A stretch of 64,000 nt of DNA from JAHBNG01 sp039028975 (GCA_039028975.1 JBCCHB010000026.1:61289-125288), one strand, 5' to 3'; counted from the stretch's first letter, positions 8,522 to 17,229 are shown. Notes: generated by a model not told the origin, from the letters alone. Numbers and translations are program-made.

Positions 8522-10360
8522 TCACTCTCCACTTACGTCTCCGCCTCCCGCTGTGGGCGTAACTGTGGGTGTATTGTCTGATTCCCCTCCAGATGGTGGA
8601 GGGGTATTTTGCTCTCCTTCATCTCCATTCGTACCCCCGTTATCATTCCCTTCACCTGCTGACGGTGTACTGGTCTCCTGTGAAGAAGTTGCAGGCGTTG
8701 GCGTATCAGCCTCTTGTACGGGAATCGGTGTGTCCGTTGCTGGCTCTGATGTTGGCTCTAGAGTTGGTTCACTTGGTGTCGGTGTGTCAGTGTTCTGAAG
8801 TGTTGGTGCCTCTTCACTCTCTGATGTTGATGTTGGGAGAGTAGTTGGTTCACTAGGCATAGCGGTGGGTGTATGCGCTGGTATACTCGTTGGTGTATCC
8901 GTTAGGATTGGTATATCTGTTGCTACAGGTACATCTATCGGGGCAGGTGTATTCGCTGGCACGGGCGTATCGCCTGAAGAAGGCGTTTCCAGGTATTGGG
9001 TGCTGCTCGACGAAGATGTTGATGTTGGAATAAGCGTTGCTGTTCTCTCATTGGTTGGTGGCGCGATTGGTGTGCTCGTTGCTGGATTTACAGGCTCAGT
9101 TTCAGCTACTTGAGGCGTCTGAGTAGCCTGCTCTGTTGGTAATGGCGTTGGAGCACCCCCCCCACTACCGCCTTCGTGAGGTGTAGGAGTCGATTCCGGT
9201 CCGGTTACCTCTGGTGTGGCGGTTTCTGACACAGTTGTTTCCGGAAGTGTGGTCTCTGTTGCGGTTTCGACAGCAATCGGCGTCTCTCCCCCTGGTGTTT
9301 CTACGGGCGTTTCTATTTGAACTGGAGTATCCGTTGGCGGAATCGGCGTATCAGTCGGCAGAATAGCGGTCACCGTTGGTACCACTGGTGTATGGGTTGG
9401 CAAGACAGGCGTGGCCGTTGGTTGAATCGGTGTATGGGTTGGTGGTACCGGTGTAGGTGGTACTGGTGTAGGTGGTACTGGTGTGGGTGGAACTGGTGTA
9501 TTTGTCGGATCCTTTTTTGGTCTATTGTCTGAACTAGATCCATTCGAATTCCCCGGGGGCGCTTGCTCTTGCGTTGGCTCTGGAATCGGCGTATTAGTAG
9601 ACGTTGAACTTGGGAGCAGTGTAGGGGCATCTGTTGCCACTAGCCGAGTTGTTGGCAATGGCGTGACTGTGGGTGCGTCTGTACTCGTTGCTGTATGTGT
9701 TGCTGTACTCGTTGCTGTATTGGTTTGGCCAACTGTTGCTGTTTGGGTAGGTGTTACCGTCCAAGTGTCTGTTGGTAATGGCGTTTCTGTCCATGTAGCT
9801 GTCAATGTCGCTGTCACTGTGGGTGAAATTGTATCACTCGCCAAGACTTCCAGATCATTTGATACCTGTGTTTCGGATGCACCACTAGAGCCGCTGATAA
9901 GTACATCCGTGGATGATTCCGGTAATTCCGTAATCTGATCTACACGGCTCTGGATACTCCATGCAAGAAAAAGGATGACCACTAGCAGTGCGGCGGTTGC
10001 TGCTACACTAGTGATAGGCTGCCATCGTGTAAAGACGCGTTTTCTTTGGGACTCAGGAAAAGAGGCTTTGGTTACTGGACGCGGTGCCACGGGTGTCGCC
10101 TTTAGAGGCCACATCGAATTCGGCGTCATCCGTTCGCTCAGAGGCGTAAGGTTTTGGGTCGCATCGGCCAAGGCTCTTCGATGGCGATGAAAGGCATCAC
10201 TAGAGAGCTGAGGCTTAGGAGCAGAACGGACTGTATTGGCTATCTGTAGTAGCGGCTTTAGTTCAGTTGCATATTCAGGATAACGGTTCAGGCAACTGTC
10301 AATGCTGCCACCATCTTCTATCTCCTCAATGCAAAGCGCTAGTATTTGTTCAAAACTCAT
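8522..10360 (-). CDS. Membrane anti-sigma-factor-like protein with giant Thr-Pro-rich exterior
   Basis: A 612-residue protein. Residues 1-70 (FEQILALCIEEIEDGGSIDS, then a NRYPEYATELKPLL-type segment) resemble the cytoplasmic N-terminus of DUF5667-type proteins next to ECF sigma factors in Chloroflexota. One transmembrane helix lies at about 116-136. The remaining 470 residues are almost entirely Thr, Pro, Ser, Glu and Val (TPVPPTPVPPTPVPPT-like runs) and end in a Gly/Asn/Asp-rich tail. The inside-out layout fits a cell-surface stress sensor that holds the sigma factor, which is inference. It lies 4 bp after the sigma gene. The Thr-Pro region is built from short DNA repeats, for example near 9450-9500. 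Confidence 0.7.
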   Translation of the reverse strand: MSFEQILALCIEEIEDGGSIDSCLNRYPEYATELKPLLQIANTVRSAPKPQLSSDAFHRHRRALADATQNLTPLSERMTPNSMWPLKATPVAPRPVTKASFPESQRKRVFTRWQPITSVAATAALLVVILFLAWSIQSRVDQITELPESSTDVLISGSSGASETQVSNDLEVLASDTISPTVTATLTATWTETPLPTDTWTVTPTQTATVGQTNTATSTATHTATSTDAPTVTPLPTTRLVATDAPTLLPSSTSTNTPIPEPTQEQAPPGNSNGSSSDNRPKKDPTNTPVPPTPVPPTPVPPTPVPPTHTPIQPTATPVLPTHTPVVPTVTAILPTDTPIPPTDTPVQIETPVETPGGETPIAVETATETTLPETTVSETATPEVTGPESTPTPHEGGSGGGAPTPLPTEQATQTPQVAETEPVNPATSTPIAPPTNERTATLIPTSTSSSSSTQYLETPSSGDTPVPANTPAPIDVPVATDIPILTDTPTSIPAHTPTAMPSEPTTLPTSTSESEEAPTLQNTDTPTPSEPTLEPTSEPATDTPIPVQEADTPTPATSSQETSTPSAGEGNDNGGTNGDEGEQNTPPPSGGESDNTPTVTPTAGGGDVSGE

Positions 10361-10364
10361 TTGT

Positions 10365-10946
10365 TTACATCTGAATAAATCTTTTTAGGTTCTCTAACGC
10401 GCGGTGCTGCAATGCTTTGATTGCTCCTTCACTCTTTTGCATTACCTGGGCCGTTTCAGCAATATTTAATCCCTCAACAAACCGAAACAAAATTACCTGG
10501 CGCTGTTGCTCATTGAGAAGTTGGAGCTTTTGTAACAACATCTCAAAATCAATTTGATGTTCTACTTTATCGACAATCTGTGAGCGTTCAGGAATCTGTT
10601 CGATGTATTCAAGATCGATGTATCGACTCCTCTTCTGTTTCCTTATGTGATCGATCATCTTATTATGAGACATACGATATAGCCACGCTGAGAAGATAGC
10701 GACATTATCTTTGGGTGCAATGGTATATCGATCGATTTTTTCAATAAGCCTTAAAAAGACTTGGGACGTCACCTCTTCTGCATTATCGGGATTATGAAGA
10801 CGGGCCAATAGATAACGAAACACTCTATCAGCATAGAGCTGATAGAGCCCATCAAATGCATCTGAATCGGCTTGTTCTTGCGCACGTCTGATCAAATCTA
10901 CCAAAACGGGTTCATCGATCGGGCCGTCGCGCAGTACCTCTGGCAT
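10365..10946 (-). CDS. ECF-type RNA polymerase sigma factor (sigma-70 family)
   Basis: A 193-residue protein. Region 2 spans about 28-105: AFDGLYQLYADRVFRYLLAR, then NAEEVTSQVFLRLIEKI and the DNA-melting segment FSAWLYRMSHNKMIDHIRKQ. Region 4 spans about 138-190: LLNEQQRQVILFRFVEGLNI, then the helix-turn-helix AETAQVMQKSEGAIKALQHR. No region 3 is present, as expected for ECF factors. It is cotranscribed with the membrane protein that follows after 4 bp, its probable anti-sigma. The pair would control envelope-related genes; targets are not visible here. Confidence 0.93.
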   Translation of the reverse strand: MPEVLRDGPIDEPVLVDLIRRAQEQADSDAFDGLYQLYADRVFRYLLARLHNPDNAEEVTSQVFLRLIEKIDRYTIAPKDNVAIFSAWLYRMSHNKMIDHIRKQKRSRYIDLEYIEQIPERSQIVDKVEHQIDFEMLLQKLQLLNEQQRQVILFRFVEGLNIAETAQVMQKSEGAIKALQHRALENLKRFIQM

Positions 10947-11120
10947 AATGCAGTCTCGTAACTTTAGTAAATACGTTATATATATGAGCGAGGATACGGG
11001 TTGTTCGTAGAGCAGAGCAATCTCAGGCTGAAAAGCCGGATTTGGATGGACTCTGGTTTTCAGCTGTGCTTTCTACGTATTATGGATATTGACGAGGTGG
11101 GTTTGGAAAAACTATTGAAC

Positions 11121-12401
11121 CTATGTTGACTTTATGGCACGACCAAAACGTTCTTTGAGTGACTGCCATGCTGTTGTACGCAATTCCTCCTCAGCAATCT
11201 CCTCACCTTCTTGCTCTGTCGCAAAATAGAGATTAAGATAATCTCCCTCATACTTGGCAGCATCAACGTCTAGCCTAGCTAGACCAATCGGTAGCGAAAC
11301 ATTCCGTTTCCAATTCCCAATACGGATGATGAGTTCATCGAAGACGCTACGATGCAGGTTCACTTCCTCTTTTTCAGCTAGCGGCAGCGGGATACTAAGC
11401 ACGTAGTGGCTGCCTTTCTTCGTGATTTTCTGAGGAAGGCCTGTGTAAAATGTTTGAGTTGGATCTCCTTGCCCTCCTTTCTGTGGGTTTTCGCCAAAGA
11501 GCGTTTTTCCCATCTCCCTGAGCATTTCTAGTCCTGTTACTTCCTGTTGAAAAAAGGGTACCCGGAAAATTGGAAGCGGATCAAAACATTCTTCTACCAA
11601 CTGGAGATTCGCTGCTTGGGTAGTCTTCCACTTATCAAAATAACTGTCTGTGAGATCGATTGGAAAAACCCGATTGCACACCACTGCATCGACCGAATAG
11701 CCGTAAAGATTTAAGTACGTATATGCGCGCTGTGCCTCTTTGACCACCATTTTTTCTGGATTTAATACCAGACGCATACTGCTAATAGAGCCATCACCTA
11801 GCAACTCACTTGTCCGCTCTAGATATCCGATGAGATCTTCAATACTGTCAAAAACATCATCGCTAGGGATTGGAATATCTGTAAACCGCTTGGCAATTGG
11901 GCGGGCAATTTCTACTGTTTTCCGCTGAAAGGGGAAGATCTTTTCTAAGTACCAGCGGGCCATGTCAGGAAAACTCAAAAGCTGAAGGGTAGAGCCAGTC
12001 GGTGCCGCATCGATGACAATTACATCGTACGCGCTACTTTCAGCAATGTGGGTAATCTGCATCAAGCTGGCTAGCTCTTCCATACCGGGGAGGATCGCCG
12101 TCTCCTCTGCTACCAGACTATCCATTCCTTGCCACGCAAAGAGGACGTTAAGGTAACTTTGAACCTTACCCCAATACTGATCCATCTGATTCAGTAAATC
12201 AATCTCTTGTCCCCACAAATTAGGCGCTAATTCGATTACTTCGTTGCCGATACGCCTGTCAAAGCTATCGCCAAGACTATGGGCAGGATCTGTACTCAAT
12301 ACAATCGTACGGTATCCCAACTCGGCACAGCGCAGGGCAGATGCAGCGCTTACGCTTGTCTTGCCTACGCCACCTTTTCCCGTATATAAAAGAATACGCA
12401 T
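11121..12401 (-). CDS. ArsA-family (GET3-like) ATPase
   Basis: A 426-residue protein. Deviant P-loop GKGGVGKTS at 8-16, A-loop STDPAHSLGDSF near 36-47, and IDAAPTGSTLQLLSFPD at about 129-145 define the ArsA/Get3 ATPases. The C-terminal 100 residues (YVLSIPLPLAEKEEVNLHRS and following) form the HSP20-like beta domain fused to many ArsA homologues outside proteobacteria. Without an arsB, arsR or arsD neighbour, a direct arsenite pump role is unsupported. A chaperone or membrane-targeting role is as likely. It follows the UGA-containing peroxiredoxin by 11 bp in the same direction, so the two are probably one transcript. Confidence 0.88.
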   Translation of the reverse strand: MRILLYTGKGGVGKTSVSAASALRCAELGYRTIVLSTDPAHSLGDSFDRRIGNEVIELAPNLWGQEIDLLNQMDQYWGKVQSYLNVLFAWQGMDSLVAEETAILPGMEELASLMQITHIAESSAYDVIVIDAAPTGSTLQLLSFPDMARWYLEKIFPFQRKTVEIARPIAKRFTDIPIPSDDVFDSIEDLIGYLERTSELLGDGSISSMRLVLNPEKMVVKEAQRAYTYLNLYGYSVDAVVCNRVFPIDLTDSYFDKWKTTQAANLQLVEECFDPLPIFRVPFFQQEVTGLEMLREMGKTLFGENPQKGGQGDPTQTFYTGLPQKITKKGSHYVLSIPLPLAEKEEVNLHRSVFDELIIRIGNWKRNVSLPIGLARLDVDAAKYEGDYLNLYFATEQEGEEIAEEELRTTAWQSLKERFGRAIKST

Positions 12402-12412
12402 AAGTACCTTTA

Positions 12413-12874
12413 CTAGCCTAACGCTTTTAGCGCTGCCGATACGCTCTTTTTTGGCGTAATTTTATAATGGACGTCGATGAGTTTGCCCTCCTCATCAATA
12501 ACGAATTGGCTACGGATAATGCCCATAAACTTCTTTCCATACATGGATTTTTCACCCCAGGCACCATATAATTCAGCAATGGCATGATCCTCATCCACCA
12601 AAAGAGTAAAAGGTAGATTTTGTTCACTGCGGAACTTCTGATGGGACTCGACACCATCTGGACTGATGCCTAGCACAATCGCGTTCTTCTCTTCAATTTG
12701 TGAATAGCTGTCACGCAGCGCTGTTGCTTGCGTGGTTCAACCGCTTGTACTATCTTTGGGATAGAAGTAGAGGACAACATTTTTGCCTCTATAATCGCTC
12801 AGTCGTACACTCTCCCCTTGATCGGTCTGGGCTGTAAAATCAGGCGCCATCTCATCAACAGATAACTGTACCAT
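12413..12874 (-). CDS. bcp: Selenocysteine-containing peroxiredoxin (Bcp/PrxQ type), in-frame UGA at codon 46
   Basis: Reading from ATG 12874 (aggagaa upstream) to the stop at 12413 gives 153 residues with one in-frame TGA at 12739-12737. Sequence before it: MVQLSVDEMAPDFTAQTDQG, then VVLYFYPKDSTSG; after it TTQATALRD, then VLGISPDGVESHQKF and FVIDEEGKLIDVHY. Bcp/PrxQ proteins have YPKDxTPGCT with the peroxidatic Cys at position 45-46, so the UGA sits exactly there. The usual resolving Cys five residues on is Thr. Reading it as selenocysteine gives a full-length enzyme reducing hydroperoxides. A conventional gene call would start at GTG 12676 and lose the active site. A sequencing error or nonsense mutation in a Cys codon is the alternative; the hairpin just downstream argues against it. 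Confidence 0.8.
12712..12734 (-). promoter_or_regulatory. Candidate bacterial SECIS stem-loop
   Basis: Two bases after the UGA, the transcript has CACGCA (12734-12729) pairing perfectly with UGCGUG (12717-12712). A bulged A and two more G-C pairs (12727-12726 with 12719-12718) enclose a six-base AACAGC loop. Bacterial SECIS elements lie within the coding region immediately after the UGA and carry a loop G near the apex. Here the loop G is not among the first two positions of this fold, so the match is good but not textbook. Confidence 0.6.
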
Positions 12875-12899
12875 ATTCTTCTCCTTTAATATAGGTTGT

Positions 12900-12984
12900 T
12901 ATACTGCGGTCGTTTTGAAAGCAGGTATTTTCTAAAGCTTCACTAGATAAACCCAATACCTGTTTTCAGACGGAGCTAAAAATG
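12900..12984 (-). repeat. Family A repeat, one end decayed
   Basis: It starts with TATACTGCGGTCG and TTTTGAAAGC, has the conserved interior, and ends at CAGACGGAGCT. The final AGTATA is lost. It lies just upstream of the peroxiredoxin gene. Confidence 0.75.
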
Positions 12985-13004
12985 ATTATTTGTCCATAAA
13001 TAAA

Positions 13005-13044
13005 AAGACGGTATAAGCTTACCCCTTGAAGCCCATACCGTCTT
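13005..13044 (-). terminator. Rho-independent terminator
   Basis: A 10-bp perfect stem (AAGACGGTAT pairing with ATACCGTCTT) and a 20-base loop. On the minus strand the stem is followed by TTTTTATT. It lies just after the small membrane gene ending at 13065. Confidence 0.85.
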
Positions 13045-13064
13045 GATCTGCCGCAGCTATAGAT

Positions 13065-13352
13065 TTACCGTTCGTAATAGATAACGGCATCCGATGCGTT
13101 GCTGTTCTGATCCATCTGGCTCTGCTGTCTCATTCTACGCCGTTCTGCCTGTCGTAGGCTCCATCCCCACCCTGTAACGGAGGTTCCTATGAAGAATATA
13201 ACTGAGGCAACGATATAGGCCAGTAGTTCGGGCCAGATGAGTATAGCAATCGCAACAGAAATTAGCAACAATCCTGGTGCCATAACCAGCCACCAAGATA
13301 TGCCTGACATCTGTCGGCCTGCATTTGAAAAACGAACAAAAGTCGGTCCCAT
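13065..13352 (-). CDS. Small membrane protein, unknown function
   Basis: About 95 residues starting MGPTFVRFSNAGRQMSG, with two close hydrophobic helices at about 20-44 and 47-63, then a basic Arg/Gln-rich tail (RQAERRRMRQQSQMDQ). ATG 13352 is chosen because AAAGGGACGG precedes it; a GTG nine codons upstream (13379) is the alternative. It follows the YugP-type protease by about 32 bp and ends at a strong terminator, so the two form a short operon. I do not recognise the family. Confidence 0.65.
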   Translation of the reverse strand: MGPTFVRFSNAGRQMSGISWWLVMAPGLLLISVAIAILIWPELLAYIVASVIFFIGTSVTGWGWSLRQAERRRMRQQSQMDQNSNASDAVIYYER

Positions 13353-13384
13353 TGTAATCCGTCCCTTTCTCTCAATCACGCAAT

Positions 13385-14098
13385 CTAGTCGCGGCTAGCC
13401 CCTAACAGTCTAAATACGTAGTACATCAAGGTAACTAACGCGCTGATCGCTGCTGCAACATACGTTAAAGCCGCTGCATCTAGCACCCTATCAACGCCTT
13501 CTACTTCTTGGCTAGAGACAATTCCCTCGGTAACCAAAAGCTGCTTCGCTCGTTTGCTAGCATCAAATTCAACTGGCAATGTAACCAATGTAAAGAGTGT
13601 TGCACCAGCTAATAAAATCACACCAAGCCAAGCGATACCCTGACCCAAGCCCGTGCCGACAAATGACATCAAGATAAACCCAGCAAAGATGATCATGGGA
13701 CCCAAATTACTGCCAAACTGTGCCGCTGGAACTAAACTAGAACGTAATTGTAGTGGCCCATAGGCTTCTTTATCCTGAAGGGCGTGGCCCGCTTCGTGGG
13801 CCGCAACACCTACCGCCGCCAAACTTGGGCTATCATAGACATCAGGGCTAAGGCGCAGTGTTTTGGAACGGGGATCGTAATGATCGCTCAAAAAGCCGTT
13901 GACCCGCTCTACATCTACATTGCGCAGTCCGTACGAATCCAAAATTCGACGTGCCGCGGAAGCACCTGTTATCCCACGCCCGGCCGGAACCCCAGAATAT
14001 TTATTAAATGCGGACTTGACTCGAGATTGTGCCCACCAGCTAAAGAGCAGTGGCGGAATCATAAAAAGCAAGTATAGTGGATCGATAAACCCAAACAT
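13385..14098 (-). CDS. YugP-type membrane zinc metallopeptidase
   Basis: A 237-residue protein in the PF04298 family (B. subtilis YugP). An N-terminal membrane helix (LYLLFMIPPLLFSWWAQ) is followed by HEAGH at 101-105, the zinc-binding signature, with AVGVAAHEAGHALQDKEAYG around it. Further membrane helices lie at about 124-147, 152-174 and 210-230. The EFDASKRA segment near 180 carries the likely third zinc ligand. It probably acts in membrane protein quality control; substrates are not known. The start has a strong AGGAGG upstream. Confidence 0.92.
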   Translation of the reverse strand: MFGFIDPLYLLFMIPPLLFSWWAQSRVKSAFNKYSGVPAGRGITGASAARRILDSYGLRNVDVERVNGFLSDHYDPRSKTLRLSPDVYDSPSLAAVGVAAHEAGHALQDKEAYGPLQLRSSLVPAAQFGSNLGPMIIFAGFILMSFVGTGLGQGIAWLGVILLAGATLFTLVTLPVEFDASKRAKQLLVTEGIVSSQEVEGVDRVLDAAALTYVAAAISALVTLMYYVFRLLGASRD

Positions 14099-14449
14099 TG
14101 TGTTAAGACCTCCTATTTAGAATATATTGAAAAGAGCCGTTAGGGTCTCGCCTGCTTTGCGGACTTACCGGCTAATGTGTCACTTAGGTTCGTAAAGTGA
14201 GTCGTAGTGATTAAACAATTCAGCGATGGTGGCTGTCACTCCCAACGTGACAGTCATTCGAGGCTTGGCTTAGAAGACGCGAATTCCACTTAATCAATAC
14301 AATCTCTAATTTGTTAATACTTTACGCAACTACTATACCAAAGTTTCCTTTGATTGTCATTAGACGATCGTTAGCGATCTGTATGTGTACCAGAAAATGT
14401 TTTGCTTTCTATTCTTTATCGGGAGGGGCTATGATTCCCTGCCGAAATA
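14099..14449. other. Spacer between murJ and the metalloprotease gene, with a small hairpin
   Basis: No gene was seen. A 7-bp perfect inverted repeat (CTGTCAC 14233-14239 with GTGACAG 14247-14253) could be an operator or a weak terminator after murJ; no T-run follows it on the minus strand. Confidence 0.45.
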
Positions 14450-16096
14450 TTATCCTCGTCTTTGCTGCCAGAGCCGGAGCTCTGAGCTGAACTCTGGACG
14501 GTTCAAAAGTAGAACCGCAACCATGTAACTACCTATGGCGATTAGGAGACTGCTGCCCGCTATTAACCATCCCCCTCGATCATAGTTAAGTATCCATTCG
14601 GGTTGAAAATCGGCCCAGAGCCAGAGTACATACCCCATCACGCTTGTTGCAGCCACGGTGCGAAGAGCAGACCATAGAAGAGGAACTCCAGGTATCTCCA
14701 CCATGTTTCTTTTCAGCAGCCAGAGGAGTAGCAATGCCTCAATAGTCGTCGCCACACTGTTGGCCAAAGCCAAACCACCATAGCTCAGCCAGTTGACCCA
14801 CCAGATCGAGAGCAGTATATTCAGCCCCATTGCACCAATACCAATGATAACTGGCGTGAGCGTATCTTGCAATGCATAAAAAGCCCGTACGATAATTTCT
14901 AACACAGAGTGGGCAACAAGGCCCACTGCATAAAATTGTAACGCAAAGGCAACCAGAATAGTATCGTCACTAGTAAAGCTACCCCGTTCAAAAATGACTC
15001 GAATCAAAGGAATTCTCAGCATAAAAAGACCTACTGTGGCTGGGAGCGTTAAGAAAAGAACCAACCGCAGGATACGACTAAATGTTTCGCCCATCAACCG
15101 CTTCTGCCCAGCCGCTACCTGAGCTGCAAAAGTAGGGAATGAGGCTGTGGCAATAGCCTGGGCAAAGATCCCCTGAGGTAACAACATGAGTAACATGCCG
15201 TAGTTGAGTGCGCTAAGGCTTCCGGAATCTAACCTGCCGGCCAAAATCGTGTTTACTAGAAACTGCATCTGAACAGCAAAAAGACCTAATGCTCTCGGCC
15301 CCATTAACTTGCCCACCTGAAGAACAGCCGAATCCCGCAGCGTGAAATCGAAGCTGTAGCGAAATTTATGCTGAACCAATGCGGGAAGCTGGATCAGTAG
15401 ATGACAGACTGAACCGAATGCCGCGCCAACCGCCACCCCATAGATCCCCACAAACGGCGTCAGAAATAGTGCCCCCAGAATGATGGCTAGGTTATAAAAA
15501 ATAGGAGCTGCTGCCGGAAGAAGAAAGTGCTGAACAGCATTGAGCGCCCCCATTACTAGACCGCTAGCACCAAAGACAACTGTTCCTAAGAGCATCCAGC
15601 GCATCAAGTTCGCTGTTAAAATCTGTTGGTCCAGTGGAAAGTCAGGGACCATCCTCTGTACAATGGGCAAAGCGAGAAACGCTGCTATTCCGGCTAAAAT
15701 GACCAACAGGAGCGTTATCAGGTTCAGAACGCGACTCAACAACAGCCACGCCCCTGCTCGATCTCCCTTAACCCAAAATTCAGAGAATGTTGGGATAAAG
15801 GCACTACCTAGCGCACCGCCAGCCACCAGCTGAAAGAGCAGATCAGGAACCCGAAACGCCGCAACATAGGCATCTAGCTCTGGGCTAAGACCAAATTGGG
15901 CACCGATGATCACCTCCCGCAATACACCCGCAATGCGACTCAGCACAAAAAAGATCATAATGAGCAGGGCTGCGCTGCCAATTGAAGGCCCTTTTGAGTT
16001 TGACTGTTTTACCACTGAATTCGCCGCCATACGTTGTATATCTCGTTTCCTTTTCGCCGGATTACGTCTCCTAACCCCAACAGATTCCAATGCCAT
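14450..16096 (-). CDS. murJ: Lipid II flippase MurJ (MviN family)
   Basis: About 548 residues with roughly 14 membrane helices. Family features include FVLSRIAGVLREVIIGAQFG with the conserved Arg residues, VPDLLFQLVAGGALGSAFIP, and FYALQDTLTPV late in the protein. It flips lipid II for peptidoglycan synthesis in the MOP exporter superfamily. The frame is open to 16249, but the extra N-terminus is the translation of a family B repeat (16112-16189), so ATG 16096 (MALESVGVRRRNPAKRK) is preferred. A basic N-terminal segment of about 35 residues before the first helix is longer than usual. Confidence 0.93.
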   Translation of the reverse strand: MALESVGVRRRNPAKRKRDIQRMAANSVVKQSNSKGPSIGSAALLIMIFFVLSRIAGVLREVIIGAQFGLSPELDAYVAAFRVPDLLFQLVAGGALGSAFIPTFSEFWVKGDRAGAWLLLSRVLNLITLLLVILAGIAAFLALPIVQRMVPDFPLDQQILTANLMRWMLLGTVVFGASGLVMGALNAVQHFLLPAAAPIFYNLAIILGALFLTPFVGIYGVAVGAAFGSVCHLLIQLPALVQHKFRYSFDFTLRDSAVLQVGKLMGPRALGLFAVQMQFLVNTILAGRLDSGSLSALNYGMLLMLLPQGIFAQAIATASFPTFAAQVAAGQKRLMGETFSRILRLVLFLTLPATVGLFMLRIPLIRVIFERGSFTSDDTILVAFALQFYAVGLVAHSVLEIIVRAFYALQDTLTPVIIGIGAMGLNILLSIWWVNWLSYGGLALANSVATTIEALLLLWLLKRNMVEIPGVPLLWSALRTVAATSVMGYVLWLWADFQPEWILNYDRGGWLIAGSSLLIAIGSYMVAVLLLNRPEFSSELRLWQQRRG

Positions 16097-16111
16097 AGTG
16101 ATTATATAGAT

Positions 16112-16189
16112 GACTAGAAAAGATCTGCCCTCTCTTCTCGGAAATTCCCAGAGCGGATAGGTCAAGAGTCGGGACAAGACCTTTCTGGC
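16112..16189 (+). repeat. Family B repeat, 78 bp
   Basis: Family B has termini GCCAGAAAAGTCTTGTCC and GGACAAGACTTTTCTGGC, an 18-bp inverted pair. This copy reads CTAGAAAAGATCTGCCCTC to GGGACAAGACCTTTCTGGC and lies in the murJ leader. Its interior GGAAATTCCCAGAGCGGAT is shared with other copies. Confidence 0.85.
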
Positions 16190-16383
16190 AAAGTATATAT
16201 CTACACCCAAGTCTATTTGAAAAGAGAATTTGTGACAACTACTCTTCACTTTAGACCGCCTGTCACGTTTTAACCTGACGCTTGAACTCGGATAAAATAG
16301 AATTTGATTGATTCGGAACAGATGTGCTAAAATTTGTTGGTTGTTTGACAGTAGATTTTAACATAGAATCGATGAGGAAGAAT

Positions 16384-17139
16384 ATGGCTGGTATTCATAT
16401 ATCCATGAACGCCTGGAATGAGTTCCTGGCACGCTCTATAGAGAGCTTTGAGCCACAACATAACGTTAGTCCAGAGTGGTTAATTAATCCAGGAACTAAG
16501 CGTCGCTTGAAGCTCGATCGCTATTACCCTGATGCCGGTATTGCAATTCGTTTTGCAGGCTTGACAGCAAAAGGGCAGAAACGCCAGAGCGATTGGGAGG
16601 TACTAGAGGAACAGCAGCGTGATCAGATTCGAGAAGAGTTATGCAAGATGCATAATGTATTCTTAGCAGTTATCGATCCCATCGGTGATCCTGTAAAGCA
16701 AGCTGATAAAGTAATATCTTCACTACGTAGAGCAAAGCGCTCCATTGAGGGGCAGAAGAAAAACATTGCGAGAAAGATCGAGCGTTCCATGCTTAAGGCA
16801 AGTGAATTACGAAGTCTTATTTTGCGCAACCCTGAACAGATGATGGCGAGCCTTGCTGAGGGTTGGCGTGACCGAGAGACCAATATCGTGACTGAGCTTC
16901 AGAGTGCAGCGGCTAGCAATGGTACTCAATCAAAGAAAAAGGGACGTAAGCTCAATCTGAAAAAACTTAAACCTGGGGATCAGGTGATCCACGAACGGTT
17001 TGGCCCTGGTAAATTTGTCAGCGTTTCTGGTGAGGGTGATGATGCTATGCTCGCTATTACCTTTGATAATTTAGAAGCCGAACCACAGACTAAAACGTTT
17101 ATGGCCTCTCTTGTCGCAGATAAATTACGCTCAAGCTGA
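16384..17139 (+). CDS. Nuclease-fold-like protein with UvrD/PcrA-type C-terminal domain
   Basis: A 251-residue protein. Residues 42-100 (KLDRYYPDAGIAIRFAGL, then RDQIREELCKMHNVFLAVID) follow the layout of PD-(D/E)xK endonuclease-like folds: Asp strand, second acidic strand, and a helix before a final strand. The usual acidic residue after IAI is Arg, so activity is uncertain. Residues 105-175 form a basic coiled-coil-like segment. Residues 195-230 (PGDQVIHERFGPGKFVSVSG, then AMLAITFDN) match the Tudor-like C-terminus of UvrD/PcrA helicases that contacts RNA polymerase. ATG 16384 has AGGAAG at the right distance; a frame 20 codons longer exists. A role in transcription-linked repair is inference. 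Confidence 0.6.
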   Translation: MAGIHISMNAWNEFLARSIESFEPQHNVSPEWLINPGTKRRLKLDRYYPDAGIAIRFAGLTAKGQKRQSDWEVLEEQQRDQIREELCKMHNVFLAVIDPIGDPVKQADKVISSLRRAKRSIEGQKKNIARKIERSMLKASELRSLILRNPEQMMASLAEGWRDRETNIVTELQSAAASNGTQSKKKGRKLNLKKLKPGDQVIHERFGPGKFVSVSGEGDDAMLAITFDNLEAEPQTKTFMASLVADKLRSS

Positions 17140-17172
17140 ACTATCATCCTGACAATAGGATCCTTCCCGGAT

Positions 17173-17201
17173 CGTGAACTTGGAGGCCCCTTAAGTTCAC
17201 G
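17173..17201 (+). terminator. Hairpin, probable terminator
   Basis: CGTGAACTT pairs with AAGTTCACG across an 11-base loop, followed by TTTGT on the plus strand. First of three stem-loops between the convergent nuclease-like and collagen-like genes. Confidence 0.6.
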
Positions 17202-17229
17202 TTTGTAATCTGTTCCGAGCACCCTACTA

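Noticed and set aside
8553..9938. Plus-strand frames rich in Gly and Val opposite the Thr-Pro gene
   Set aside because: Antisense shadows of Thr/Pro codons; no independent evidence.
11121..12401. Arsenite efflux operon
   Set aside because: No arsB, arsR, arsC or arsD neighbour; only the ATPase family is supported.
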